Source of the DNA: Rhizopus arrhizus
Taxonomy: Eukaryota > Mucoromycota > Mucoromycetes > Mucorales > Rhizopodaceae
NCBI GenBank assembly: GCA_024220505.1
Contig: JAKZZE010000007.1
Location: 124,001 to 188,000, forward strand
Length of the DNA stretch: 64,000 nt
Direction: 5' to 3'
A program made the translations under genes and the position numbers. Positions 53,801 to 64,000 of the stretch are shown one piece after another. Positions within the stretch are counted from its first letter, which is position 1, and each line of letters begins with the position of its first letter. The notes below the pieces were generated by a model that was not told the DNA's origin, did not search any database, and saw only the letters and a program-made list of their open reading frames with translations.

Positions 53801-55244
53801 TTACTTGAAAGCTAAGTTAGTGGAGGTAAATAACATATATAAAGATATACCTCATTTTAAACAAGCTCTCCTGTAGGTCTTGTTTTTCTTTACCTATCCT
53901 ATTGCTCGTGGTGTTCCTGGTGAATTGGAAGCTATACTAAACTCACATCCTTTGGCTTTAGAACATCTTGTATCCTCTTTGATGACATTTTATGTTGGTA
54001 AGCTATTTATGTATGATGTAAAAGTACGTTTATATTAACCATCTTCCATTTTGCTTACTTTCAGAGGTTGAGCAAACAGGTGCAAGTTCGCAATTTTACG
54101 ACAAGTTTAATATTCGTTATAATATCAGTCATATCATGAAGACTTTATGGAATCACCCAGCACACCGTACAAAGGTCAGAGAAGCAAGCAGGTAGCAGAA
54201 AGATCTTTTTTTTTCCTGTAACATACATGTATCTGATTTCATTTACTTAGGGATTCAGACACATTTACACGTTTTGTTAATATGTTGATGAGCGATGTAA
54301 CTTATTTGATGGATGAGAGTTTGAGTAAATTATCGGAAATTCATCAAATACAAACCGAAATGAGTAATCAAGTTGCTTGGCAACAGCAAACACCTGTAAG
54401 TAACATCTTGCTTTTTGTTATTTAATATTAAGTACGCTATATATGTATTGATAGCAACAACGTCAAGAACGAGAGGACAATCTTCGTTCGCTTGAGCGCC
54501 AGGCTCAATCTTACGTTGCCCTTGGTAATGAAACAGTTCACATGCTTAATTACATGACCTCAGAAGTGGTTGAGCCTTTCTTGGTAAATGAGATTGTGGA
54601 TCGTTTAGCTGCCATGTTGGATTATAATCTTGTTCAACTGGTAGGACCTAAATGCACGGAGCTCAAGGTTAAAAATCCAGAAAAATACCACTTCCAACCC
54701 CGTAAACTATTGTCTGAAATCATTGATGTCTACCTTCATTTGAATTCAGACACTTTTGTTGAAGCAGTTGCTCGGGATGGTCGATCGTACAAAAAGGAAT
54801 ACTTTTCTAGAGCAGCCTCTATTCTGCAAAAGCATGGGCTCAAATCACTTGATGATATTCACGCGCTTGAAAGATTTGTTACTCGCGTAGAGTTAGCCGT
54901 TCAAACCGGAATAGAAGAGGAAGAAGAAATGGGTGAAGCACCCGAAGAATTCTTGGATCCTATTTTCTTTAGTTTGATGGAGGATCCTGTCTTGCTGCCT
55001 ACATCTAGTGTCATTGTAGATCGCAGTACGATACGTGCTCATTTACTGGGAGACACGCGTGATCCATTCAATCGTATGCCTCTTAGCATGGATATGGTTC
55101 AACCAGGTAGAAATTAAAAAGAGACTATACATAGCACAACCATACTGATGTATTCGATTAGCTACTGAATTAAAAGAACGCATTATGGCATGGAAAGAGC
55201 AGCAAAAAAATAGAAAAATGGACAAAATGGATACAAGTTCATAA
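50893..55244 (+). CDS. UFD2: Ubiquitin conjugation factor E4 (UFD2, U-box)
   Basis: Extends ubiquitin chains on preformed conjugates and works with Cdc48 in proteasomal degradation. About 19 short introns are present; the spliced protein is roughly 1,090 residues, close to the family length. The N-terminus is charged ([21 protein letters not shown]). The Ufd2 core follows, with blocks such as [92 protein letters not shown] and VSSLMTFYV. The U-box at the end reads [20 protein letters not shown], then [20 protein letters not shown]. Several introns begin at codon boundaries and all examined junctions close the frame. RRP45 starts 199 bp downstream on the same strand. Confidence 0.93.
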
Positions 55245-55443
55245 TTTATTGTTCTTGTCAAGAGTTTGTGTAGTTACTCTAAATGTTTTTGTTTTATAAA
55301 CAATAAAATATAAATGAAGTCTTGAGCATAACAATGCTTGACGTGACTCGAAAATACAAAGTCACTGTACTCCAAAAGTCAATAAAATCTTTTGAAACCT
55401 TTCTTTTTCTTTTTTTTAATTGACGACACGATAAAAACAAAAG

Positions 55444-56452
55444 ATGGTTAGAGAAATTGATCCAAGTGTCAACGAAAGCACGTTTCTACTTGAAGCATTA
55501 AAACAAGGAAAAAGGGTGGATGGACGCGAAGTTTATGACATGCGATCCACTGAAATAGTCTTGGGGAGCGATTATGGTTATGCGGAAGTTCGACTGGGAA
55601 AGACAAAGGTAGCTGCCAACGTGACAGCCGAAGTCGTTCGACCTTATGCAGATAGACCAACAGAAGGTATTTTGATATTTAATACAGAAATATCACCCAT
55701 GGCAGCACCTACTTTTGAATCTGGAAGGTATGACATTAAAATTCAAAAACAATAGAAGACACTCAGTTTTTTTTTTTTGTAATTAGTCGTTCAGAAGATG
55801 AAGTGTTGATCAGTCGTGTTGTAGAAAAAGCGTTGCGTAGAAGTAGAGCCATTGACACAGAAGGGCTTTGTATTGTTTCAGGAGAGAAAGTTTGGCAGAT
55901 TCGTGTTGACCTCATGTTTCTCGATCACGACGGTAATTTGGTAGATTGTGCTTGTATAGCTGCCATTACTGCATTATTGCATTTCAGAAGACCTGATGTT
56001 ACTGTGTCAGGAGAAGATGTTACTATTGTAAGTTTGAATTTATTTTCTTTTCTTTTTTTATTCACAATTTCATACAACAGCATCCTATGGATCAAAGAAA
56101 CCCTGTACCTTTAAGTATTCACCATATACCAATCTGTATCACATTTGCATTCTATAATGAAGGGTAACAAAAAGAAAAAAAGAACAAATGAAATGCATAT
56201 AATAACAGCAATCATGGTCTTAGTGAATTGCTGGTCGTAGATCCAAACTATTTAGAGGAACAATGTAAAAAGGGAGACATGACAATTACAATGAATATCA
56301 ACAAAGAAATTTGTGCGCTGAGTAAAGCAGGAGGCATACCATTAGAAATGGAACAAGTGCTGAGATGTTCACAAATTGCTGTTATTAAAGTGACTGAAGT
56401 AACTGAACTGATTCAAAAAGTATTGGAAGACGATAAATTATCAAGATCTTGA
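55444..56452 (+). CDS. RRP45: Exosome complex subunit RRP45 (RNase PH-like)
   Basis: Non-catalytic ring subunit of the RNA exosome (EXOSC9), acting in nuclear and cytoplasmic 3'-to-5' RNA processing and decay. Four exons (55444-55727, 55787-56027, 56081-56163, 56209-56452) encode 283 residues. Family blocks include FLLEALKQGKRVDGREVYDMR, YGYAEVRLGKTKVAANVT, GILIFNTEISPMAAP, the splice-restored SRSEDEVLISRVVEKALRRSRAID, GEKVWQIRVDLMFLDHDGNLVDCA and ALLHFRRPDVTV. It lacks the long C-terminal extension of animal homologues. The three splice phases (2, 0, 2) close exactly. Confidence 0.95.
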
Positions 56453-56673
56453 AGGTTATTTCATGCAACGTTAATTATAATAAAGCAATTCATTAAAGAG
56501 CGAGTATATATATCACGCATATAGACCAGATCAGTGAACCTGGTGTCAATACAATATTCTAAGCTTATTAAACTGCATTCAAAATGTACTTGGATATCAT
56601 CAAATATCGTGGATAATGTTTATAGACAATAAGAATCATAACTTTTTTCACTGTATTATGTGTATATTTATTT

Positions 56674-57505
56674 TTACATTTGACCGCATTCTATATAAAA
56701 TATTTCATTAGAAAAAGAAAGAATACAGAATATTAAAGGCATTACCAGTAATCTTCACAGGCAACTTGGGTCGGTTGTTTGGTCCAGTAGCCACATTTTC
56801 TAGTTTTAAATGGGGTCAAGAACAGCAAAAGAGCAGTTTTTCACAGTCTTACCAATTTTACGAAGCGTTAACAATCCATCAACCAGTCTACCGAACACAA
56901 CATGCTTTCCATCCAAGAAATCACACGCATCACACGTAATAAAGAATTGACATCCATTTGAATTTGGACCTGAATTGGCCATGGATAATAAACCAGCCCC
57001 GGTATGCTTTTCGATAAAGTTTTCATCTGCAAATCGATCACCACCATAAATACACATAGCACCCGTTCCATCTCCTTTAATAAAATCGCCACCTTGTACC
57101 ATAAAGTCTTTAATAACTCTAAATGATTTCATTCGTAAAACACAAGGAAGACAGAAGCACATGTCCTTACCTGTGAAATAAACAGTTTTTGTAACCTTGG
57201 GGAACACCATTTCTCCTAAGCAACGAATACATTTTTTAGCATATGAAACATAAGCCTATTCTCTCATCGACTTACTTGTATTCCCCTGTACATAACTGTC
57301 TAAAGTTTTCTGCTGTTCTTGGTACAATATCAGAGAAAAGCTCCATCTTCATACGACCCACAGGAACATCACCGATCGAAATGTCAAAAAATACAACAGG
57401 TCTTTCTACTTGGTTACCTATACAAAATCAGTAAAAGGATAAAGTTCAGTCTGCAGATGAGATTGCATGAATTATTGAATTTTGTTCTTTACTCTTCTTG
57501 TCCAT
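56674..57505 (-). CDS. Peptidyl-prolyl cis-trans isomerase, cyclophilin H type
   Basis: Six exons on the minus strand (57505-57493, 57417-57276, 57215-57171, 57118-56853, 56799-56746, 56690-56674) give 178 residues, one more than human PPIH. Motifs are [60 protein letters not shown] with the catalytic Arg, [20 protein letters not shown] and the ending [22 protein letters not shown]. The NxATGPNNxPKLP tail and the CG(E/Q)M end are characteristic of cyclophilin H, which binds the U4/U6 snRNP. The final exon is only 17 bases; without it the frame would run into an unrelated Phe-rich end. Converges on RRP45. Confidence 0.92.
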
Positions 57506-58438
57506 GATTTTTTACGTAGAATACAAAAAAAAAGCAAGTTTTAAAATGCTTTTTCTGGAAAAAGTCACGTCTATGGTGGAATCCCTAAACTATCAAGAGC
57601 GTGTCGCAACTAGAATCTGAACTTATATCTTAGCCAATCAAGGTCTAGGAAAGAAGTATTCTTTCCTAAAAGCTTCCAGTATGCTAAGTCTCTTAATGAG
57701 CCTTCTGGTATATTCCTTCACAAATAATATAAATACAACTTAATTATAATCAATAAAACACATTTTTGGTCTTTCTTAAAAACTACTCTTCTACTTTATT
57801 TCTTGTGATATCTCTTCCTGCCAGTCACTAGGCGACTATACTCAGATATCTCACATTTTAAAACAACCATGTATTATAGCAGCCACATTTTTTAAACAGC
57901 TTAAAAAGACTTAATGGAAGACTTTTTTGTTACTTTCTTTTCTTTTTAGTAGTTGCTTTATTTGATTCAGATGCTTCACCAGAAGGTAAGCCTTCTGATA
58001 CTGACACATTGGTTGCTTCTTTACCGTTTTTGTTTTACTGTGCTCAGATATGAAGTAATGCATCTCTTTTGGCAACAAACAAGCTTTCAATGCCTCTTCG
58101 GACATGTGAGAAATAGCAGTAGTATGTCTAATTAACATGTGCTTTGGCGTTTGATCTAATTGGCAACATTCATAAGCCAAGGGTTCTATTCCATTTCGTC
58201 TGCAAACCGGATATCAGCCAAAGTTTCGTTAAGATACTTAGGAACAAAAATGTATTGATAAATGTTGATAGATGAAGAGAACGGCATTTTATATATTGTT
58301 GTCAGTAAAAGTATATATCTGCGAATAAGGTAATTGATAAGCCATTAACATTCATCGAGATGTGGCTGCTACAATATATGATTGTTTAAAGAATTCTAAA
58401 AACTCAAGCCGAGAAGAAAGAAACAAATACTATTGAGG
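57506..58438. other. Mixed intergenic region with a decayed minus-strand frame
   Basis: Minus strand 58287-57911 codes MPFSSSINIYQYIFVPKYLNETL... in one frame and, from about 58210, LAYECCQLDQTPKHMLIRHTT and KACLLPKEMHYF in another, ending at 57911. This looks like one short gene with a frameshift, possibly another repeated Mucoralean family. No domain is recognised. The rest is promoter-like sequence of cyclophilin H. Confidence 0.35.
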
Positions 58439-59501
58439 ATGAATCAATTTTGATTGAAGATGAAGTTGATTACAGGTATACAGAAGAAAACGGTGACAAT
58501 GGTTTGGTCAAGCTGTTTAAGGCTTTGGATCCAAACAAAAAATGGAAATTAAATACAGGCAAATATGCGGACAACGAACTATTCATATTTGGTTTACAGT
58601 ATGAAGAAGATCACCCAAGCAAATATCTCATAATAAACCCAGGTGATTTAAGCTACGTTGAATACAGTGTCTTTACTAAGGAAGAACTCGATGAAATCCT
58701 TAACTTTGAAGAGAAAAAACTGCTTTTGCCTCCATTACATGTATTAAAACATTGGACGAGTACAATCTGAAAACTGCCGCTGATCTCCGTTCGGCTTTGA
58801 AGAAAAATCACACATTCGAAGATAACCCAGATAAAGACATAGATTGGATCAATTACACAGGGTACAGTTTATTACGCAAATATGAAAGTGGGAATATGAA
58901 GAAGCATCGCTCCAAAATATGGTATCAAACACACATCTGGAGAATGATAGAGGTGTGTTTTGGCAAGTTTGAAGATTTGGAGGCAGCCATTGGTGAGCCA
59001 ATGAGTATCACAAGCCAAAAAAGAAAGAGCCAGGAGAGGACAATCAGTGGAATCGAATCGATGGTTAGAAAGAGCATGGGTCATAAGTGCGACTCTGTAT
59101 TTAGGACGTACCAAGTACAACATAGCAAAGGTTTGGAATTTGGTGCAACTGAAGCTAAGAGAAATTATGATGATTCTTCAGATCACTTAAAAGACGCGTT
59201 CTACAACTTATCAAAAACCCTTAAGGATATGCTTGATGACCTCATTGAAGCCAAACCAGAATTTACAGAATCTTTGCAAACAGTCGGCTTTATTCACTCT
59301 GACTTAGCTAATACCATACTCCAAGTGGACAGACCCAAGGAATATGTAACTTGTGTTACTAGGCATAAAAATATCAAAATTAGCCACTCTATTGAAAACT
59401 TTGGGGCTACTATTTTACCGTCCATGTTGTCAGCTTGGATATGCGCAGAAATTGTGAATGATACACTATTTCTGGAAATAGTGTTCAAAAGCGAAATTTG
59501 A
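58439..59501 (+). pseudogene. PD-(D/E)XK-like gene with one frameshift
   Basis: Frame 58439-58770 (acidic, DPNKKWKLNTGKYADNELFIFGL) overlaps frame 58752-59501; a one-base shift near 58752-58765 (CATTGGACGAG) separates them. The second frame reads WYQTHIWRMIEVCF, VRKSMGHKCDSVFRTY and LEFGATEAKR, followed by LKDAFYNLSKTLKDMLDDLI. The D...ExK spacing (CDSVF...GATEAK) is that of a PD-(D/E)XK nuclease-like fold. The 5' end is undefined because no ATG gives a long start. It may be dead, or the shift may be a sequencing error. Its role is unknown; it differs clearly from the relic at 45.2-48.2 kb. Confidence 0.55.
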
Positions 59502-60116
59502 GCCAATAAAAAACGAATTTAGTTCTGAGGAAAACGAACACTGGGGATGGAGCCAGTGTATTGTCAATGCTTTTCTTTCTGATTTGACTGTCCCAAATAG
59601 ATGCAATAGATTGATATTCATTGAATGGTGTCATGTTATGTTTTCTATAATCGTGATTGGCTCATTGTGTGTTCTTTTTTGAATTGATGTATCACTCAAA
59701 TTTGATTCTTTTCTCCTTTTATTCTATTGCTATTGAAACCATAGGATCACAGTTCTTTCTATAACAATAAACTTGAAAGAAAAGGACATACAAAGATGTC
59801 CTATTCCAATTGATGTAAAATTCAAAGTATTTTTTTTTCTTTCGTATACTCTGTCTATTTACAAATATGTCTTTTGTGAACAAGAAACATTCATCATTTA
59901 TCTAATTTCTTGTCTTTATTATGGAGGCATACAGGATAGCCTTCTCTTGAAAGGATTGGGACCTAATGGTACGACTGTACTAAAAGATCTAATCAGGACA
60001 ATAGTAATTTTGTGCTTGCAACATTATTGTCCTACATTAAATTCATTTTCTCCTTATTACCAGAACAATTCTATCAGAAAACCTCTTTTCTCTCTCTTCA
60101 TTTTTGCTCTTTTCTC
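59502..60116. other. Intergenic region
   Basis: Upstream of the RlpA/expansin-like gene. An open frame crosses it from 59773 but has low-complexity hydrophobic content and is not supported. Confidence 0.4.
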
Positions 60117-60990
60117 ATGATATCAGAGGCAGCTCGATCGAGTAGCAGTCGACACAACAGTACTGTTCTATCGTCAGATCAACAATTTCAAAATCTTGAT
60201 CACCCATTTGGTCTAATGCAAGACGAGGTAGCAACCGAACGAGATCCACTCATCGTACCACCTCCTACTGTTTGGACAAATTTCAATGAAAAATACCGTT
60301 TTGGAAAACTGATACTAGTAGCAGCTGGCTGTACTGGGATTGTTGTTGTTATGCTGGCTGTACTGGGCGGATTAGGGGTTTATAAGAATGTCCGTTATAG
60401 AAACGAAGCAGGCATTTCTTCTATTGGAAAAACAAAGTATAAAGGTGATAGTTGGGGAAGTGCTACATCTGAAGGATTCACGATGGGTGGACAAGGGGAT
60501 GGAACTTATTATGGTAATTCAGGATAAGAAAGACATGAAAACTACAGTATTAAAAAATCTCTTTTTATTCTTTGATAGATCCTGGTGTAGGATTAACCTC
60601 CTGTGGTGGTCAGTTTACAGCAAGTGATATGATAGTAGCTTTGGTAATATAAAGGAAAAGGATGCACAGATAAAATGCATCGTGTTCACATAAATTTGTA
60701 GAATAGTTATGATTATGGAAATTATGCTGATCCAAATCAAAGCCCGGTATGTGGAGCATGTATCATTGTCACAGGCCCTCTTGGTGCTGCAAAAGCAACT
60801 ATACAAGACATGGTAAGAAAAGACTTGTATAAAGCTCAATCATAAAAAAAAGGCTAACATTTGATTTGAAAAAAATAAGTGCCCTAGTACTGGTTGTGGG
60901 AGAGGTTCTTTAGATCTTTCACCAGCAGTGTTTTCACAAGTGGGTGATCTTACTGAAGGTCGTATTGCTGTCAACTGGACTCATTGTTAA
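60117..60990 (+). CDS. Membrane-anchored RlpA/expansin-like double-psi beta-barrel protein
   Basis: Four exons (60117-60513, 60579-60643, 60702-60812, 60880-60990) encode 227 residues. A Ser-rich cytoplasmic N-terminus precedes one membrane segment (LILVAAGCTGIVVVMLAVLGGLGVY as pieces around residues 68-92), then a Gly-rich linker and a double-psi beta-barrel: GDGTYYDPGVGLTSCGGQF, MIVALNSYDYG, VCGACIIVTGP, then CPSTGCGRGSLDLSPAVFSQV and a final INWTHC-like end. The fold is shared by RlpA, barwin and loosenin/expansin-like proteins that loosen polysaccharides without hydrolysis. No second carbohydrate-binding domain is present. A type II orientation at the cell surface is inferred. Splices restore each Cys-containing motif. 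Confidence 0.82.
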
Positions 60991-61717
60991 ACAGCGCACG
61001 GTGTATAATGTACCTTGCTAAACTATTTATTGATTTTTACAACTCGTAAAGCTTTTTTTAATCTAATTAATGTAATATACAATACCAACATTATCCACCA
61101 CCCTTAAAAAAGTGAATTGTTCTAGTAAAAAAAAATAAAATAAGGGAAATCATACGCTAGTTCTTAGGAGAACAACGTGTTGAAAAAGAGGGAGAGACAG
61201 AACGTTTTCAAATATTTACAATTCTATAAAACAAAAAGGTTCCTCAATTTAAAGGGATTCTTTTGAAGTCCAAATTGTATTGCATGAGAGTCATAAAGAC
61301 GTGGGATAATTAAATGGGGATCGGTTGGACCCTGATTGACCCTTGCCTTGAGTGATAAAAGTAACTGTTTGGGATTATTTCTACCATGTCAGCTCTTGAA
61401 GTGAAACAGAGAGATTGATTCATGTTGATCTGAATTGGGAAAAATGCGGGACATGAATCGTGTAACATGAAAGGGCCAATCTAGACCTTAGGAAGTTTTA
61501 GACTTGTTTTTACTTTAACCAACAAAATGAATCCCTATCATTATTCATGAAGGAATCCAACGAATGTTGAAAACTAAAAGTTGCTTTAAATAATAAAAAT
61601 TGAAATGTGTTTTATTACAACATTTTTTATTTGATCTAGTGGTTGAGAAGGGAGGGGGAATAGAGAATTAATATATACTATAAATACACAGGAGAACAAG
61701 AGGGTAGATAACATCTA
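60991..61717. other. Convergent intergenic region
   Basis: Between the 3' ends of two converging genes. No gene, RNA or repeat recognised. Confidence 0.4.
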
Positions 61718-63623
61718 TTAGGCAGTGGTGGTTGTTTCAGTCGTTGTTATAGAAACATCAGCTGAAGCATTTCCTGTAATACGACTCTTCAACTCATCCC
61801 AAATCAATTGACGTTCATGAGCAACACCAGCACCACCAAGGACAGCTGAATTTTCTTGTGCACGACGAAGTAAATAAGGAATGACTTCATCAATCATACC
61901 ATAAGGCAAATACTTGTAGATAGCATATCCATGACGAGCCAAAGTATACGAGATTTGATCTTGCATAGAAAACAATTGGCCAAACAAGACAACACCTGAA
62001 TAGGGTGAGATTTGATTCTTTTCCATTTCATCCACTGTCAATATAACAGAATCACGATTATGGCTGGCTACCATAAAAATGATGGGTGAATTATAAACAG
62101 AGAGTGGTTCGTTGGTTGTTTCTTGATGCTGGCGTAACTTGTTTAATAAATACTTGACACCTCCGTTATAAGAGGCATGTGTGTCTTCTAATGTGTCATG
62201 AATAGGAGAAGCATAGCCCATGTCGAGGGCACGTTTGCGTTCGGACACCATATACGCACCACGTACCAATTTAGCTGCAAATACAAAGTTCTCACGCTTG
62301 GATAACTCAACATCTAATTCTAATCTTTCCCGAGCTGATTTGGTATACATTTGATCTATGTTTTTTTTAGTCTATCTGTGTGTATTTGTAAACTGCGATC
62401 TTACATGTGTTGTAAATAGTAGGACCCTTTTGTTCATTTTCAGCACGACGGTTATACTTGCGTTTAAGATTTACAGCGACGTGGTCGATAGCATCTTGAA
62501 AGTAAGATTGTTCTGCATCTACCATAATACCTACATCCAATTGATGTGCTAATGAGCACGCTTGATTGACACGATCAATCATACGATCATAGGCCCCAAG
62601 ATCTTCACTCGTTAACAAGCTTTCTTGGGGATCCACCTGGTCGGTTTCCCACCAAATATGACGGCCAGGACCCTGTAAATTAAATAATTTTCTAAATTCC
62701 AGCAAATCCAAAGTTCCCTTCTCACGTTCTAAATGATCAAGGACAGATTGACGTTGGTTTTGCTGCTCTTGATCCTTTGCGGGAGGCAAGACGGTTTGAA
62801 TCACTTGGGAGAGACCATGAGCGTTGATGTGACCATCCACTTGATGTTTAAAAAAGGACTGGTCAAGGGTAGCAATAGCCTGGTTTAAACGCAATAATAA
62901 TTCGGGTGGAGAAAACGCAGTGACTTTGACGGCCACCATCGCATTCGACTTGCGTCCTCCAGCAGCAGTTTGAATACAAGACTTGATCATTTTCAAAATG
63001 ACGTCTGCTTGCTGTTCATCATGATGGTATTTACCTTGTCCGTCATGAACAGGTTCCTTATCTAAATGAAGGTCAGCTTCAACCGATAAATCCAGAATAC
63101 AATTAATTCCAGACTGAGCCAACTTGTCCATACTCGAGATACACTCCTCGGATGTTTCACCTCCGCAAAAGTGACGGAAAAAAGTTTGCTTGATAAGCCA
63201 GTAGACAGGGTCCTGTAGATGAAGTCTTTCGGCAGCAGAGATAAGATAAGGAGCAGCATCTACTAACCAAGGAAAAGAACAGAGACGATAGATGAATAAT
63301 GCCATGGCTAATTCTTGAGTTGATTTGGCTTGTACAGCAATACGATTGTCTTTATCTTGTAATTCGGATATGGTTACGCTAGGATTTGAACCCTTTACGG
63401 TAGAAGTGAGATCATTGCTCATCGCCTCTGCTTGAGCAATACTTTGAGAATAAATGTAAAATGAAGAGGTCAAGGCAACACTTGCAGAAATGGTCTTGAA
63501 TGGTACACGGAAAGACTTTTGTGCTTGGGTTGAAAATGGTCTACCAACAAAAGATGTAGGTGGTGGTTTAGAGCACAATAGCCGAGAAGTTCTCAAAGCA
63601 CTATGGGTGAGTGTGCGATACAT
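61718..63623 (-). CDS. PUT1: Proline dehydrogenase, mitochondrial
   Basis: FAD enzyme of the mitochondrial inner membrane that oxidises proline to pyrroline-5-carboxylate. Two exons (63623-62405 and 62355-61718, 49-nt intron) encode 618 residues. The N-terminus is a likely mitochondrial presequence (RTLTHSALRTSRLLCS). Catalytic-barrel blocks include GINCILDLSVEA, MVAVKVTAFSPPELL, LDVGIMVDAEQSYFQDAID, the splice-restored YNTYQMYTKSARERLE, FAAKLVRGAYM, FMVASHNRDSV, FGQLFSMQDQISYTL, YKYLPYGMIDEVIPYLLRRAQEN. A loop reading HQVDGHINAHGLSQVI sits inside the enzyme, resembling a degenerate EF-hand insert. The C-terminus is Thr-rich. Confidence 0.95.
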
Positions 63624-64000
63624 TGTATATAGATTGATAGAGAAAAAAAAAGAAAGAGAAAAAAAAAAAAAATAACCAATAGATAAAAAAGAAGGCTTTA
63701 AATAAAAAGATTGGATAAGAGTCAAGATGGACGAAATGGGTAATTCTTGTGCACCCCACATTATACAGGTGGACTATTTTGGTAATTTTCTCACGAAAGA
63801 ACCAATGATGGGCTGTACAACTTTTTGTAGTTACATTGATCAGAGTTTGACAGGGCAATGTAGGGTTCTCTGTTTTTCTATGTGGACTTCTATTTAGCTT
63901 TATCGATTTTTTTTTTTTTATAAAATAGATTTGAGTCACTCATACATGCAAATTACGTACATGTCTTCTTTAGAAAACAAAAGAGTCGGCATAGGTCTAA
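63624..64000. other. Upstream region of proline dehydrogenase
   Basis: Polypurine and poly-A patches on the + strand (63645-63672) lie directly upstream of the minus-strand start, as CT/T-rich leader sequence. No other gene is supported to the window end. Confidence 0.4.

Noticed and set aside
59773..60116. Upstream ORF before the RlpA-like gene
   Set aside because: Low-complexity hydrophobic content and no link to the conserved protein; the in-frame ATG at 60117 fits a type II membrane protein.
63601..63939. Minus-strand extension upstream of proline dehydrogenase
   Set aside because: Phe/Lys-rich translation of poly-A/T leader; the mitochondrial presequence starts at 63623.

Overview
The window is nuclear DNA of an early-diverging filamentous fungus, most likely a member of the Mucorales (Mucoromycota). 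The inference rests on AT-rich sequence, genes broken by many short GT-AG introns (mostly 44-66 nt), typical fungal housekeeping proteins, and TPR/F-box/LRR, GT32 and PD-(D/E)XK-like gene families together with LINE, Tc1-like, tyrosine-recombinase and Ty3-like elements of the kind common in that group. The species cannot be named from sequence alone.

Layout. (a) 1-17.9 kb is gene-dense: CDK8-type Mediator kinase, a pseudokinase, an acidic/basic nuclear-type protein, a GT32 glycosyltransferase, a coiled-coil protein, riboflavin kinase, a Pho80-like cyclin, arginyltransferase ATE1, the GTPase GPN2, a Pof3/Dia2-like TPR-F-box-LRR protein, phosphopantothenate-cysteine ligase and a small secreted Cys-rich peptide. 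(b) 18.4-44 kb is a transposon island. It opens with a 5'-truncated LINE copy, a hairpin and a tRNA-Lys(UUU). Next come an apparently intact LTR retrotransposon (element 1, 19346-27079), nested solo LTRs, a decayed tyrosine recombinase, one intact RRM gene on the minus strand (30790-31708), a decayed sister element (element 2, about 31.8-39.5 kb), a dead DDE transposase and a dead LINE. (c) 44.3-48.2 kb holds mitochondrial uL14, then a LINE fragment fused to a broken PD-(D/E)XK-like gene that a Tc1-like element has split. (d) 48.4-64 kb returns to housekeeping genes: dephospho-CoA kinase, the E4 ubiquitin ligase UFD2, exosome subunit RRP45, cyclophilin H, a frameshifted PD-(D/E)XK-like gene, a membrane-anchored RlpA/expansin-like protein and proline dehydrogenase.

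The most interesting system is the pair of Ty3-like elements. Element 1 has LTRs that match by eye except for one minisatellite unit and the A-run length, a 4-bp target duplication and four open frames. Its gag ends at a canonical A AAA AAC slippery site, two codons before the UAG, and pol (protease-RT-RNase H) is in the -1 frame. Integrase is a separate ORF behind a purine-rich motif found in both elements. A fourth ORF of unknown function follows a long A-run, contains the polypurine tract and stops inside the 3' LTR. Element 2 keeps the same fourth ORF and gag open although its pol and integrase are full of lesions.

Functionally linked genes include two CoA-biosynthesis enzymes (PPCS and DPCK, 31 kb apart), two ubiquitin or N-degron components (ATE1 and UFD2) and RNA-processing factors (RRP45, cyclophilin H). 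There is no sign that they are co-regulated.
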